A program made the position numbers and the translations under genes. A stretch of 64,000 nt of DNA, taken from contig OX485809.1 of the NCBI GenBank assembly GCA_950295325.1, positions 40,393,081 through 40,457,080 of the forward strand. Reading direction: 5' to 3'. Numbering within the stretch: the first letter of the stretch is position 1; every line of letters begins with the position of its first letter. This DNA comes from Polytrichum commune (Eukaryota; Streptophyta; Polytrichopsida; Polytrichales; Polytrichaceae). The notes beneath the pieces were generated by a model. That model was not told where the DNA came from, made no database searches, and worked only from the letters and a program-made list of their open reading frames with translations. Of this stretch, positions 26,575-38,399 are shown in pieces.

Positions 26575-27333
26575 GATGACCATTACCACCCTTGTGAAGA
26601 GGAGGAGGCGGAGATTATAGACAAAACCAGATTCCTCACTGCGGTTGGAGCCTTTATATATCTTACCGCTCATACAAGGCCAGATATTGTTTTTGCCACA
26701 AGTATCTTGGTAAGGCATAGTCAATAACCAACTACAAGACACTGGAATGGAGTAAGCATTTGATGCGATACTTACGTAGTACAGAAGATCTTGGACTACA
26801 CTACAAGAAGACTGAAAATCCAAAAATTACAGGATTTGCAGATTTTGGATTTAAGATTGACGAAATTGCAGGAAAATCACAAACATGATACATTTTCCTG
26901 AGAGATGGAGCACCCATCTCATGGAAGTCAGTAAAATAAAATGTTACTGCCATTTCTACTAACCATGTAGAAATACTCGCATTTCATGAAGCAGCTAAAG
27001 AAGTTGTATGGCTCAAAATGATGGAAGGAATCATCACCAAGCAATATAGAATTCCAACAAAAGACCAGCCAACAATCATCTATGAAGAAAATGCATCATG
27101 CATCAGACAGATGACAACTTGATTTATCAAAGTAGATAGGACTAAACATATTAGCCCTCATATTTTTAGTTACACACAAGACCTAGTTGAGAAAGGACAA
27201 ATAGAAATTAGAAAAATAGAATCAAAACATAATGTTGCAGATATGCTAACCAAAACACTATTTGCCTACAAACACAAGAAATTAGTATGTATTGCAGACA
27301 TGAAGTCATTACAAGAACTCATATCTTCCTAAA
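26575..27333 (+). pseudogene. Decayed Ty1/copia reverse transcriptase end and RNase H
   Basis: One frame reads TRFLTAVGAFIYLTAHTRPDIVFATSIL, the usual copia stretch before RNase H (given here only by its core YLTAHTRPDIVFA). After frame shifts come MRYLRSTEDLGLHYKK, PISWKSVK, EAAKEVVWLK, TKHISPHIF and ESKHNVADMLTK, all in the order of a copia RNase H domain. Stops and shifts show it is dead. Its 5' part (gag, protease, integrase) is absent. It is followed by a polypurine tract and a 3' LTR. Confidence 0.88.
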
Positions 27334-27420
27334 GTAACAGTTTTTTCTTTGTTAAGGTTTTATCTCATACGGTTTTTCTTGATAAATTTTTTAATGAAAT
27401 TATCTCAGGTTGAGGAGGAG

Positions 27421-27684
27421 TGTTGTGACTGTTGTGACAACATAACAACTAGAAGATCACCTCCATTACTAGAAAGGTAAAAATACCATGATGAGAAGGT
27501 CCAGGGTTAGGAAAGGAAGGTTGTGCCTCAGAGATATATAGGTAGTGACACTTGTCAGTTTATTAACACACTTCTTATTCTATATAAAGGGAACCTCATG
27601 CCTCTCTCGGCATATAAAGAATTCTATCTACACATACTCTGTATTTCTATCTACCTTAAGCAATACTTGCCTTTCTCCATAACA
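27421..27684 (+). repeat. 3' LTR of the copia remnant
   Basis: A purine tract (TGAGGAGGAG, 27411-27420) is followed by TGTTGTG, and the unit ends CATAACA, giving matching TG...CA termini over 264 bp. A TATATAAA box at about 27580 fits the LTR promoter. No matching 5' LTR was found in the window, so the element is truncated on its left. Confidence 0.72.
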
Positions 27685-30600
27685 TCTAAAATGAAATCAA
27701 AATTTGAACTGAACATAATACTAACTACACATAAACAATGTAGTTACACAACTATAGATCTGAAAAATCTATCAAATGCAAACTCATGAGATGATTCGGC
27801 AATTTCAAAACCTGACAAGTGCCTGCAAAGACCTAAATTGAATTTCGAATTGAACTCTGAAATAGAAATTTTAACTCTCAGATTGAACTTTGAATTCTGA
27901 AATTAAAAATCTGAATTTAAAAATCTGAAATCTGAAAATCGAAAATCAAAAATCAAAAATCTGACAATCTGACAATCTGAATTCCGAAATTGAAATCCAA
28001 ACTCTGAAATTGAAATATTAACTCTAAACTCCGTCAAAACCGATTTCATAACTTCAAAAGATTGGAAGCATCGACTACATCAACAACATTAACTACATGA
28101 AGTTATCTTACATCATCAACATTATTATAACAAACTCTCACTTTGATCAAAATTTGGATTTAACTCCTGTTGAAACCACTCCACCAAAAACCCCTCTGGC
28201 CGAAACCAACCAAAACACTCTGCCTTGGTGTAGCCGAAATTGCAAGCCAACTCCAACCAAATGACTCCAGAACCAACCTCTCTGAAACTTTGTCCAGGCT
28301 CCGAAGCGCCTGACTTCAAGTTTGCAACCCTCCAGCAGTAGTTCCTTGAACAACAACTCTGAAAGCAACCACTTTGAAACTCCAACCAGATTCCAAAATG
28401 CTAGACTCCCTCAAACAACAACTCTGAAACTCCGACCAAACCAAAATGCTAGACCCTGAGCCTGCGACCCTCAAAGAGAAGCACTTCGACCCTTGAACAC
28501 CAAAATCAAAATCAAATTGAAACTAGCAAAAAAAAGCAGAAGCGGAAGAGCGAGCAGAAGCGGAGAGCAAGTAGAAGCGGGAGAGCAAAGACAAAAACCC
28601 CAATGGAGGACTAAGATACTTTGGCCAAGGGACTCAAACTCCTTATAATCGTGACAGGGGGTCTTTGGGTGCTCGGGGCTTGGAGCCTCAAAACCCTAAT
28701 CAGCCCAAAACCCTAATCGGCCCAGTAACAACGGAAATAACCCTAACTTAGCCTCCGTGATTTTTGACCTTATGAGTCATGCCTCTAGTCTTATCCTAGT
28801 AAAAATTTCCGCCCTATCCCTAGTCCCTTCGGCTAATTGCCTTAAAAAAAAGAAGTTGGCTTGGTAAATATCCTAAACTATGATGCTTCAACCGACCATA
28901 TTGCCGATCTATTCTCCCTTGAACCGGTTGATTTCTGACCTCGACAATTTTACATCGGTACCTCATCCGAATTATTACGAACTCATTCGGAAATTTCCAA
29001 AATTTTTTGGCTAGCTCATAACTAAACCTCGGTATTCCCCGTACATTGATGACAACATGTAGCTGGCTGGATTTAGAATCACTAGGATCTTGACTCTCTA
29101 TGCCCAAAAACTTCCCGGGCACTCGTTGCTTGTGAATAATAAAGGGGGCAAAAAATATTGTATATCAAAAACTTCTTTATTAATCTAGAAGTAAGATACT
29201 AGCCATTTGCATCGGAATGATGTTTAAAACTACTACTGAATAAAATAAAAACATAGCAACAACAACTAGGAACACGCCTGTCACATTTCTCTCCTTTATA
29301 CCACGAAAATTGTCATGAATGCAAACCACCAAAGAAGTCAACCCACACCCTCGCATTGCGCCATGTGTCAACATGTGGAGAGTCTTCTTCTTCTTCTTCT
29401 TCTTCTTCTTCTTCTTCTTCTTCCGTTTGTTGAATGTTGGTACAAGCGTCCGCCACATCGCTTGGGAAGGCCAAGTGGAGTGGACCACACTAGTGTACGC
29501 GACTGGAGAACAAATTCAAATTGTCCTCACATCTCCTCTGCGTTATTCCATAGTGTCACATGCTACACTAATTCTATAGTATCATGCATCCATGTTAACA
29601 CTACAAAACTCCGTAATACCACGTGCACTTTGGTTGCCACAAGTGTGATACTACGGAGTTTAGAGTGTAATACTTTACCAAGCAAAGTCATTTATGTTCT
29701 GTAACGTCCAAATAACCATTTGAACATTTATGAGTAAGGTGAGCGTGCCTAATTCAAACAATGGCCTTAAATGGCCGCCTAGAAACAGGTTGTAAACGAA
29801 CAAAAGGGGTACCAGAATGTTCAGTCACAGGGTAGGCAGCAAGTGCCGGCAGTCTGGAGTCTGTTGCAGTACCTTAGTTGCGGCGCCACTAACTTAACCC
29901 TCCTCGGCAGTGAGGGCGCAACCACTTCGGTGGCATCTCATAAACACTTGGGGGCTGCCCAAAACTCAAATTCGGAATAGGCTTAACTTAGGCAAGTTCA
30001 TGCAGGCGAGGTCATGAGGTCAAGTTTACGGAACCCGAGAGTCAGGTTGTTCAAAAAAATCACCGAAAATAAATCAACCATCTGATGCTTGAAACTTTGT
30101 GGCTGCTGCTGCTGTTTCGACACAGATTTACTAACCCAAAGAAAGAAATAATCAGTTCTTTAATTTGATGCAGCCATAGGCGTATGTAGAACAGCAAATA
30201 GTGTGTGTGTGTTTAACACCCGGTTGGTTACCTTCAAACTTGGAGCTCCTCAGTCAGACGTTGTTGCACTGCGTATCTCCGAATAGGAACACACACTAAT
30301 TGGGGATAATCAGTGTGGTGGAATCTCGAGTTGTCCTTGAACCGCTTCCTCGTGTGCCTAATACTTTAGTAGAGGAGAGATTGCATTGTGTATCCCATTA
30401 CATTGAAACACCTCACTTCGATATCACCTATAGGCCCACGACCCACAGTTGTTTCCTCTGTCAAGGTGGTAAGCTTGCGGGATGGAAGACTTAGGGCCGC
30501 TTTACACATGAGCCAAGAGCCGTGACCTTGTGATGGTGAGGACCCTTGACTCTCATCCAAAGGCCGTACCATGGGTGTTGGGAAAGCCGTTTTATGTAGT

Positions 30601-31600
30601 CACGGGCCCTCAAGTATAGTGTGAAGTGAGAATGGACCATGTTTGTGTTGAACCCTACAAGAATTTAAAGGAAGTACATCTCCATCTCATATATTTACCA
30701 TTGCAGGTATTGAATTCATGTTGTTGTTTTCATGTGTGGTGCTACTTTGTAGAACCCAATATTAATGCATATTTTGTTGGCGGAAAAGAGGGGAGGATTT
30801 GGTTTAACATAACATGTCTCAAACTTTATCAACTTGAGAGAATTACTTGGTGGTGTTTGTCTGTCGTGGAATCTGTTCAAGAATCTGTCTTTACAATCTT
30901 TCTTGAAATTTACCCTGATGGAAAAGTATTTTAAAAAATCTTGGTCTCCCGAAATTTGCGTCAAGCCCACCTCTTGAAGGTGGGCATGACAAAAATTCCG
31001 GGAGATCATGAGACCTTATCCAACCCCCGCCATGTAGAACTCCATGTAGACTTTTCATTCATGAAGTCTTCTTTGGGCCTTTAGGCCTTCACCTTCGTGT
31101 GTGAAGTGAACTTGGACGGTCTCCGCCCTTTCGACCAATGAGAACCCGAGCGTTGCTAGGGCATGAGCGTAGAGCGTAGAGTGTACATTTTCTGAATTTT
31201 GAGCGGAGAGGAATTATTTTAAGCAATTTTTTGTCCAAAAATAAAAAATTATTTTTGGGAAACGTATATTCCTCAGAATATTCGAATATTATAGTCTTAT
31301 GACCATGGAATTCAGTACCCATAACCGTGCAAAATGGGCTTGACATGGAATAAATTTATCTGTGACCGAGTTTTGGAGGAAATAGAAGACTTCATTGAAT
31401 AGAACTAAAAGGACACATGTTCACGGAACAACACAAGTGAAGGACAAGTACAAGTGATTCATAAATTTAACATAGCGAACAAATAATATATATTTATATA
31501 TACGTATTCACTAAATTGTGAAAATACATAGAGTGACGTGTGTCATACACGTTTATGAAAAAGAACATATATATGAGACTAATAAATAAATCTGCTGAAT
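27685..31600. other. Gene-poor stretch between copia remnant and MULE gene
   Basis: Bases 27790-28030 are a low-complexity run of degenerate GAAATCTGAAA-type units. A TTC microsatellite lies at about 29385-29424. The remainder has no exon-like frames. A minus-strand frame of 100 codons near 28820-29122 has ordinary composition but no recognisable motif and I do not call it a gene. Confidence 0.4.
30943..31006. repeat. Small hairpin-forming inverted repeat
   Basis: GTCTCCCGAAATTT followed by GTCAAGCCCACC pairs with GGTGGGCATGAC and AAATTCCGGGAGATC across a 6-7 nt loop, with a few mismatches. It lies about 600 bp beyond the stop codon of the MULE gene. It could be part of that element's end or an unrelated hairpin. 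Confidence 0.6.
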
Positions 31601-34600
31601 TTAAACTGTAGCATGGGCTAAGATCCCCCTTTCAAGAATTGTTTTCACCTCCTTGAAACTGAGGGTAGGCGCATGCATGAAGAGGTCATGGTCGGCCTCT
31701 AGTTTGCAGACTTGTACGTAGAGATAGTAAAGATGCTTACAAGGTCGGAATGGACACCCGCGTCTACCCAGCTTAGCCATTGTCTCTTTGAACGCCAGGC
31801 AATTGCAGTCTGGGTAGGCACTGATTGAGAGATGGTAAACTGACTCCGTGGGAGCTGGTTTAGATTGCAAAGTTACAACGCATCCAAAACCGGGTTGAGG
31901 TATCATTACTACCTTTAGAATACTTGCCTTCATTGCTCTAGCGGAATCAATGTTCTGCATGTGCTTCGAACTGGCACAAGTGATTGAGCAGCGCATGTTC
32001 TTTGACTTTCGTGTTTTTGGATAAACGTCCGCATTATCTGGCATTGGAACCTGTGACAGATCCGGTGGCGGTGCTACACTGTTGAACGTGCGGCTCATAG
32101 GAACGCTTTGCTTTTGGGGAAGTTGAAATCCCGCATTCTCCAACGCCTCAATCTCGGAACGTGTGAGATTGGTCCCTATCTTCACAGGCCAAACCGACGG
32201 GATGGGAGGTCGTTCCTCGTAATCCGAAAATGGCTCTATCCATCGTCGACGATGCCCCTTCACACACCTCTCAATATCGTCAGCACAGAAAAAAAACTGC
32301 TCCACCACCTTCTGGTTACCTTTTTGAGGGTGGGTCCAAAGGCCAGTGTATGTGGGAGCTGGGGTGCTCTTCCCGTTTTGGACGATACGGGATGTACACT
32401 TCTTTCGAGTGACAGCCATCTGCGCCCAACAAGCCTTCGCAGAAACCTTATTAAGTCGGGCAATGTGCCATAGCTTCTCATTCACACGAGTCTCCTCCAC
32501 GGCCGTCACCCGTCCAATATCTATGCCAGTTGAGGCAGGGGGCTGTGTTGGGCGTTCCACTTCCACTTGAACTTCCTCATGGATGGTACTCAGATTTTGA
32601 GCACGAGCACGTGTCACCCTCCGACCCACTCGAGGACGTGAAAAATTAACAGTGTCTGGCCTATGAGTTTCTTCTTCGGCGCCAAGGGGAAGATCCGGCT
32701 TCCGTTTCCTTGACCCAAAAACCTCAGCTCCTTCGAGGTGTGCGTCTCGAGTACAGAAATCTTCGGTTCCGGGCATGTTCAAGACGGCTGCGTTCAGGGT
32801 AGTCGGATCCCCGGTTCGGTGAGCTCGGCGTTGGGCTGTGCGAAGTCGAAGTTCTTCTCTCGAGGGTCCAGAGCCTACCGCTCCACCTTTGAGGTATTGA
32901 TAGTACCCCACCACTTGTAGGAATGCTCTAACGTAATCGTCGACGGCTGCTACGTAGAGATCGCCACCCCTATTGCCGGACGCTTGCAACCATTTGTTGT
33001 GAACGGTCTCAGCAAGGTTGCAAGAGGGCATTTCAGCTAGTTCATCCGGAGAAAGTTTCTTCTCCTGTACGAAACAACTGGTTAAGAAATGTTCGGAAAC
33101 TCAAGTGAGCAAGGAGGAGTCGTGGTGGGCCATGCCATTTAAAAGCAAAAGATTTAATATTGTTTAGATACTACATTAGACGCAGAGAAAAAAATGCAAA
33201 CTTAAAGAATTGAATAATTTGAATGAAAGAGTGTATACTTACCAGTTCCATGAAACCACCCCACTGCCTGTATCGGAAATGCCAAAACGCAAGCCAATGG
33301 TTCAAATGGTGGAGGCCTGCGTCAGAGGTGGCACCCGAAGATGTCCACCAGGCTTTGATTGCCAAGTAACGTGTTTCAGCCTCTGCCACAGACCGTGCAT
33401 CTTTGTACTGCATACACAATTTCTTGTGTTGATCTTGCAATTCGTGCACGATGTATTGTTTGGTGTGTTTTTGTAGGGATTGCGCCCAATGGAAATAACA
33501 CGTTCGCTCGCGGCCTTCCATGGGTATCTTTGGGTCTCCGGATCCGTATATGATACGCACAGCGTTCCAATTGGCTTGAGCACTATCCGCCATGAAACCT
33601 TTGAACTGTGGCTTGTGTATTCCATGCCTACCCATGACGTGGTTAAGGTTCTTCCAGAACACGAGTTGAGCATCTTTGTCCTCAGACTGGAAATCACAAC
33701 AAGCAATGGTGAGTACACGTTGGTAAGAGGAGTCGTACACGTGGCAGGCCATGGTGGTCCAGTTGGCAACTCGTTTGACGTGGTCAAACATCATCCATGA
33801 GTGCTCTAAATCGCCGCTAGGTTGCATTCGGCGGACAAGGTCAACACCGCTGCCAGGTCCCACCTCGGACATCTTGAATATGAAGACCTTGTCGGAGTCG
33901 TCACCTTGGCCTGGAAACATGTTTCGTTGCACGTAGGCCCAGTTGCTAAGCCCTCTGAGCTTAGTGATGCCATCAAGAACGCCATATCTGCGTAGATACT
34001 TGAAACTGTAGACACGGTTTTTTAAGTTAGGGGAGTTGAGCTCCTTGCAACATTGGAAGATAGGCTCTAGCTGTTCCAGAGAAAGTAAGGTGGGAGGGTC
34101 GTCTTCTTCGCGGAGCAAGACGTTACCTAAAACATCCTTGCTAGTTTCCAAGACTATTTTGGAAATGGTAGCTTGCGGGTTGCGCTCAACATGTTGTTCG
34201 ATCAAATTGTCTATTATCTTCCGCGTGCCCCTATAGTCTCCTACCTTGACAGGATGTTTATGGTTGCCTACATGGACGCAAGCACGCTCTTGCGTATCAT
34301 CTCCAAAAACGTAGAAGATTTTTGCATCACAAGAGGCTACACAAAAAGGAGGTTCTTTACAAATCTTACAGACTATTGTTGAAGTTGGAGGTGGAGCGTC
34401 TGCAACAGGGAAGGCATCTTTGGAAGAACCTTCGAACTCGACCTCGTTCAATCCAAATGCGCGTTCAGGCCGCTGCAGAAACCCACATTTGGGATTGTGG
34501 CATTGAAGATGACCTACACAGTTAGACGACCGGAATGACAGCCCCAACGTGTTACTGATGTTAGTAGTCATAGTCTTTGTCCACATATGGCCATCGTAAC

Positions 34601-35354
34601 GTTTGTCCATACCTTCCATACATTTAGCATTCTTCTGGACGGCAGATGGAAGGGTGGGAGGAAGAATGAAGATTACATCCCCATTGAACGACGGTGGCAA
34701 GAAATCTACGTACTCAGTACGGATGGAATCATAGTTCAGTTTTTTAAGGACTGACTTTCTTCCAGGCATACTACCCAGGGAACGAAGGGAGGGAAGAATG
34801 TTTATCAGTTTAGTAGTTTGCGAAGGTATAAGGAAAGGAGTAGTCCTACGTGAATCTTGAGAAGAGGAGGGAGATGGACGCTTAGCACTCGACCGGATTG
34901 ATGGATGGGAAGGCCTCCCCTCATCATCAGAAGAATCGGACAAATCGATGCTAACGCGGAGACCTGGTTCGATCTTGACACGAGACAGTAAGGGGGCTTC
35001 AGTGCACAGTGTGGAGGAACTGCGAGGAGTGAGTAGGACTGTAGAAGCGTTCATGGACTCCGACAAGCCAAAGACATGATACCTTCCGGGCTTGAGTTTC
35101 CAAACGCGAGCATTATTCTCTAACGTTACGGGCTGGACGTATAAGGAATAAAGGACATTTCGAGTTTCTGGATCGACAACATCTGTCTCTAACCACAAGC
35201 TATCAGCATCGAAACCATAACGAATGGATAGCCACTGGGGAATGAGATCAGCGGTTCCATCAGGGCCAGTAGGTATGCATGTAGGGATAAGAGATCCAGG
35301 AGAAACAAGTTCGATGGCATCGAAGAGTGGAGCTTGGACAGCAGCGGAAGACAT
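31601..35354 (-). CDS. Mutator-like (MULE) transposase with SWIM zinc finger
   Basis: Two exons, 35354-33243 and 33064-31601 on the minus strand, join in phase 0 to give about 1191 residues. The N-terminal 270 residues are Ser-rich and contain VSIDLSDSSDDE (about 134-145), a SUMO-interaction-type motif. A Cys/His-rich DNA-binding region covers about 279-367 (CVGHLQCHNPKC ... CVHVGNHKHPV). The transposase core at about 515-705 has MFDHVKR, ACCDFQSED, GFMADSAQANWNAV (likely catalytic Asp near 590) and CYFH (the C-x2-H typical of MULEs). A SWIM finger (CNC ... CKH) lies near the C-terminus. No stop interrupts it, so it could be functional. The start at 35354 is preceded by a TATA box. It may be the transposase of the outer B-element. 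Confidence 0.9.
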
Positions 35355-35412
35355 TGAGAAACAATTTGACAAAGCTATGTGAATGCAATTGGAAAAGGGG
35401 GATTGAAAAAAC

Positions 35413-35424
35413 ATAATGGGATAT
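35413..35424 (-). promoter_or_regulatory. TATA box of the MULE gene
   Basis: GTATATATCCC on the minus strand, about 60 bp upstream of the chosen ATG at 35354. This spacing leaves a short leader and supports that ATG over the longer frame starting at 35465, which would lie upstream of the box. Confidence 0.5.
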
Positions 35425-35516
35425 ATACATGAGAGGTTGATGAAATCGTTGGACATCCCAGACATGTACAGGATGTAGTCAGAAAATGTTTGGTTAATTA
35501 TGGGAAATATTAAGAA

Positions 35517-35954
35517 TCATGGAGTGCCAGACGAAAATGGGGCATTTTCCATATGGGGCCCTTTGCCATATTTCTCACCGTCATGTTTATGACAATGGTC
35601 AATCCCTAAACTACGAACTGCAGTGCATCCTGCGCAATCGAGTTTCTGACCTTTGGCACTCCTTAATATGGATCTAGAATAAGTGCCAGGTTTAATAACC
35701 CCTGCTCTAGAATAGGCATGAATCTTGAAAGTAGACTTGTTCTGTATCAGTGTTGCATCAACTGCCCGCAAAGATGGAGTCTGTGGTTTAGGAGTGTGAA
35801 CGACGACCGCCGGAGTAACTAAGCAGTCAGGTGGGTTGGCAATCTTCATGTTGTTGACGTCTGCAGAACCATCGATGGACAACGTGGTGTGAAGTTGACA
35901 TGAACTAGAAGCACCTAATGGAGCAAGGCTTGGGAGACGTGAGTCAGTACCCAT
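35517..35954 (-). CDS. Small Cys/His-rich protein of unknown function upstream of the MULE
   Basis: About 145 codons on the minus strand, starting at ATG 35954 (MGTDSRLPSLAP). The first 100 residues are unremarkable. The C-terminal third carries LDCAGCTAVRSLGIDHCHKHDG, a C-x2-C followed by D-H-C-H-x-H. It could be a zinc site and recalls the start of HNH/endonuclease VII folds, but the rest of such a fold is not visible. A TATATAA on the minus strand near 36006-36013 suggests a separate transcript. Alternatively it is an extra 5' exon of the MULE gene, though its stop argues against that. It may be an accessory gene of the same element. Confidence 0.5.
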   Translation of the reverse strand: MGTDSRLPSLAPLGASSSCQLHTTLSIDGSADVNNMKIANPPDCLVTPAVVVHTPKPQTPSLRAVDATLIQNKSTFKIHAYSRAGVIKPGTYSRSILRSAKGQKLDCAGCTAVRSLGIDHCHKHDGEKYGKGPHMENAPFSSGTP

Positions 35955-36017
35955 TGGAGAAGAATATGATGAGATGACATGAAGGAAAGGGTACCAATAA
36001 TTGGGTATTATATACAC

Positions 36018-36594
36018 CTTGGGTAGACACCAATACCCAAATATATGACAACCTATTAGATCAATTAATAGTCAATATTTATTCATGTCAATTCTAGACA
36101 ACCTGTTTCATGTAGGATTAGAATGTACTCCAGTAATAGTCATTATTTTTTTACCACCAAATATGATACATGTCAGTATAGACTAATTTTCCTACGCACT
36201 AAAAAATAACTCATTCTTGATAACCTAATATATGCTATGCCGAAATGATGAAGTTAAACCCTAAAGGTGTATGTACCTTTTATGGAAAAATAATAAATTT
36301 GAAAATTTGTGGAGGCCGTCATTGTCAGGAGAGATGCGTAAATATATCGACAAATTCGAAATAGATTAGTAACTGATGTCAGTGTTGTCAGTGATCTAAT
36401 CTCGGATACCGCGTTTTATTAAACGCGGGAATATAATTCGATGACATAGCTTGATAGAAATTAAATACAAAGAAAAGGGATACGGAGGACTAGCTTGGGA
36501 GACATGAACGTACGATTAGTTCCGGGAGGAGCATCTCGTGAGAGTAGCTAGTGTGCATGAGAGTTTGTGTAGGAGTAGAGAAGTTCGGGCATTG
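36018..36594. other. Intergenic region between divergent transcription units
   Basis: AT-rich DNA separates the minus-strand pair (MULE and small Cys/His ORF) from plus-strand exons starting at 36595. It is positioned to act as a bidirectional promoter. No motif beyond the minus-strand TATA near 36006-36013 stands out. Confidence 0.4.
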
Positions 36595-37331
36595 ATGGGG
36601 CATCGAGACGCACACATGAAGGAAACAGGGCACACAACAGTCTCTTCAGCGGAGCCGTCACGGAAGCCTAGGAAGAGGAGGGGCAGGACGAACTTCAGCA
36701 ACTCGAAGCAGAAGAGGCGCGTTGCGAGGGATCTGAAGAAGAAGGACACCCCGAGCATTGAGGGTCGTGGAACTCCATCGAACTTGAGCGACGAAGCGGA
36801 AGAGGATCAGGGAGGAACTTGGAGAGGGAGATGTAAAATACGGTCGTTACACCTAGAGTCGATAGCAGAAGCTGAGGACGCGGACAAGATTCACGGGACC
36901 TCAGTTGCAACAGCGATGGACGAGAGCGAACAAGAGAAGGAATCGAGTAGCAGAGCGAGTGATGCTAGTAAGATGGACTCACCTCAGCAGACAAGTGATC
37001 CTCCCGCGGACGATGTAAGTGTTTTCCTTGGAGGCTTAAGCTTCTGTTGAAACCCTAATCATTGCAGTAGTTTGAACTAACGCGAGATATATTTGTGATT
37101 CATTAGCGAGAAGATAGCCCTGATAGAGGACATATCTATAGGGACACGGATGATATAGAATTTCCAGATCACGAAGTGACAGCTTTAGAGGGAGAAGAGA
37201 AGCGCGCAAACTGTATTACACCGGTTATGCGGGGAGGCGCGGGACATCTGATGGAAGCAAGAGCGCCAAACAAAGAGGCCTAGAGGGAGCAACCCAAAAA
37301 GGCTCGATCGGAGACACTCGATGATTCACAA
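36595..37331 (+). CDS. Probable 5' exons of ParB-methyltransferase gene 2 (left part of a split gene)
   Basis: Exons 36595-37014 and 37107-37331 have good donors (GTAAGT, GTAAGG) and an acceptor, all in phase 0, giving about 215 codons. The product is low-complexity: a basic patch (KPRKRRGR, KQKRRVARDLKKK), likely a nuclear localisation signal, then Ser/Glu/Asp-rich sequence. A TAG at 37281-37283 interrupts exon 2, although the frame continues open to the donor. The next downstream plus-strand exon of matching phase in the same palindrome family is at 60856, whose product starts with similar acidic sequence. I infer both are one gene, split by the 19.5-kb A-element in its intron. Alternatively this is an independent truncated gene. 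Confidence 0.55.
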
Positions 37332-37434
37332 GTAAGGCAATCATTCCATTTGCATCTAGACTTCTCATTGCTGACTGAACATGAAACTGCATTCAGTTAA
37401 ATTCCCCGGCTTTTGATAGAGGTGAGAAATTCAC

Positions 37435-38338
37435 CAATCCCACAGATCCGTGGGATTGGAGATTGTATTTCTTGTTGGGAACAACAATTTACTCCCGATT
37501 CGTTAGATTAAATTTTGCCTACCACATCAAGCAACGATACCGACATTCATCAATCCCACGGATCCGTGGGATTGATGCATGTGCATACATTTTTACATCG
37601 GACCTAACATTCACCAATCCCACGGATCCGTGGGATTGGCAAGTGTTTACGCAGTTGAGCAACGATGCCGACATTCACCAATCTCACGGATCCGTGGGAT
37701 TGATGCATGTGTATACATTTTTACATCAGAGCTAACATTCACCAATCCCACGGATCCGTGGGATTGATGCATGTGCATAAATTTTTACATCGGAGCTAAC
37801 ATTCACCAATCCCACCGATCTGTGGGATTGGCAAGTGTTTACGCAGTTGAGCAACGATGCCGACATTCACCAATCCCACGGATCCGTGGGATTGATGCAT
37901 ATGCATGCATTTTTACATCGGAGCTAACATTCACCAATCTCACGGATCCTTGGGATTGGCAAGTGTTTACGCAGTTGAACAACGATGCCGATATTCACCA
38001 ATCCCACGGATCCGTGGGATTGATGCATGTGCATAAATTTTTACATCGGAGCTAACATTCACCAATCCCACGGATCCGTGGGATTGGCAAGTGTTTACGC
38101 AGTTGAGCAACAATGCCGACATGCATCAATCCCACGGATCCGTGGGATTAATGCATGTGCATACATTTTTACATCGGAGCTTATATTCATCAATCTCACG
38201 GATCCGTGGGATTGAATAGTATGCACATTGTCATGCAACAAGACAAACATTAATCACACGGATCCGTGGGATAGGAGAATGTCTACATTTATAGGCAGTG
38301 GGGCTCACGTCTTACAATCCTACAGATCCGTGGGATTG
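37435..38338. repeat. Palindrome-B tandem array, exact 64-bp period
   Basis: The perfect palindrome formed by CAATCCCACGGA and its reverse complement (24 bp, BamHI site at the centre) starts at 37551 and then every 64 bp exactly to 38191 (11 copies). Flanking copies sit at 37435, 38251 and 38315, and a half copy near 38379. Spacers alternate between two types (ATGCATGTGCATACATTTTT and GCAAGTGTTTACGCAGTTG), giving a 128-bp higher-order unit. Several copies have one or two changes. It directly follows the donor at 37332, so it lies at the start of an intron. Confidence 0.95.
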
Positions 38339-38399
38339 ATGAATGTGCATAAAATCTCACAGAGGAGGCTATAGTCTTCAATCCTACGGGTTTTGATTT

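Noticed and set aside
29319..29579. Phe-rich or Leu-rich frames near 29.4 kb
   Set aside because: They are produced by a TTC microsatellite.
33302..33787. Minus-strand frame overlapping the MULE gene
   Set aside because: It is a shadow of the transposase core in another frame; the transposase motifs fix the true frame.
37463..38215. Frames with repeated FTNPTDPWDW units
   Set aside because: Translations of the palindrome-B array; 64 bp is not a multiple of three, so the frames simply cycle through the repeat.
37551..38338. CRISPR-like array of regular repeats and spacers
   Set aside because: The spacers are not unique; they alternate between two near-identical sequences, and the setting is a eukaryotic intron. 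It is a tandem satellite-like array.
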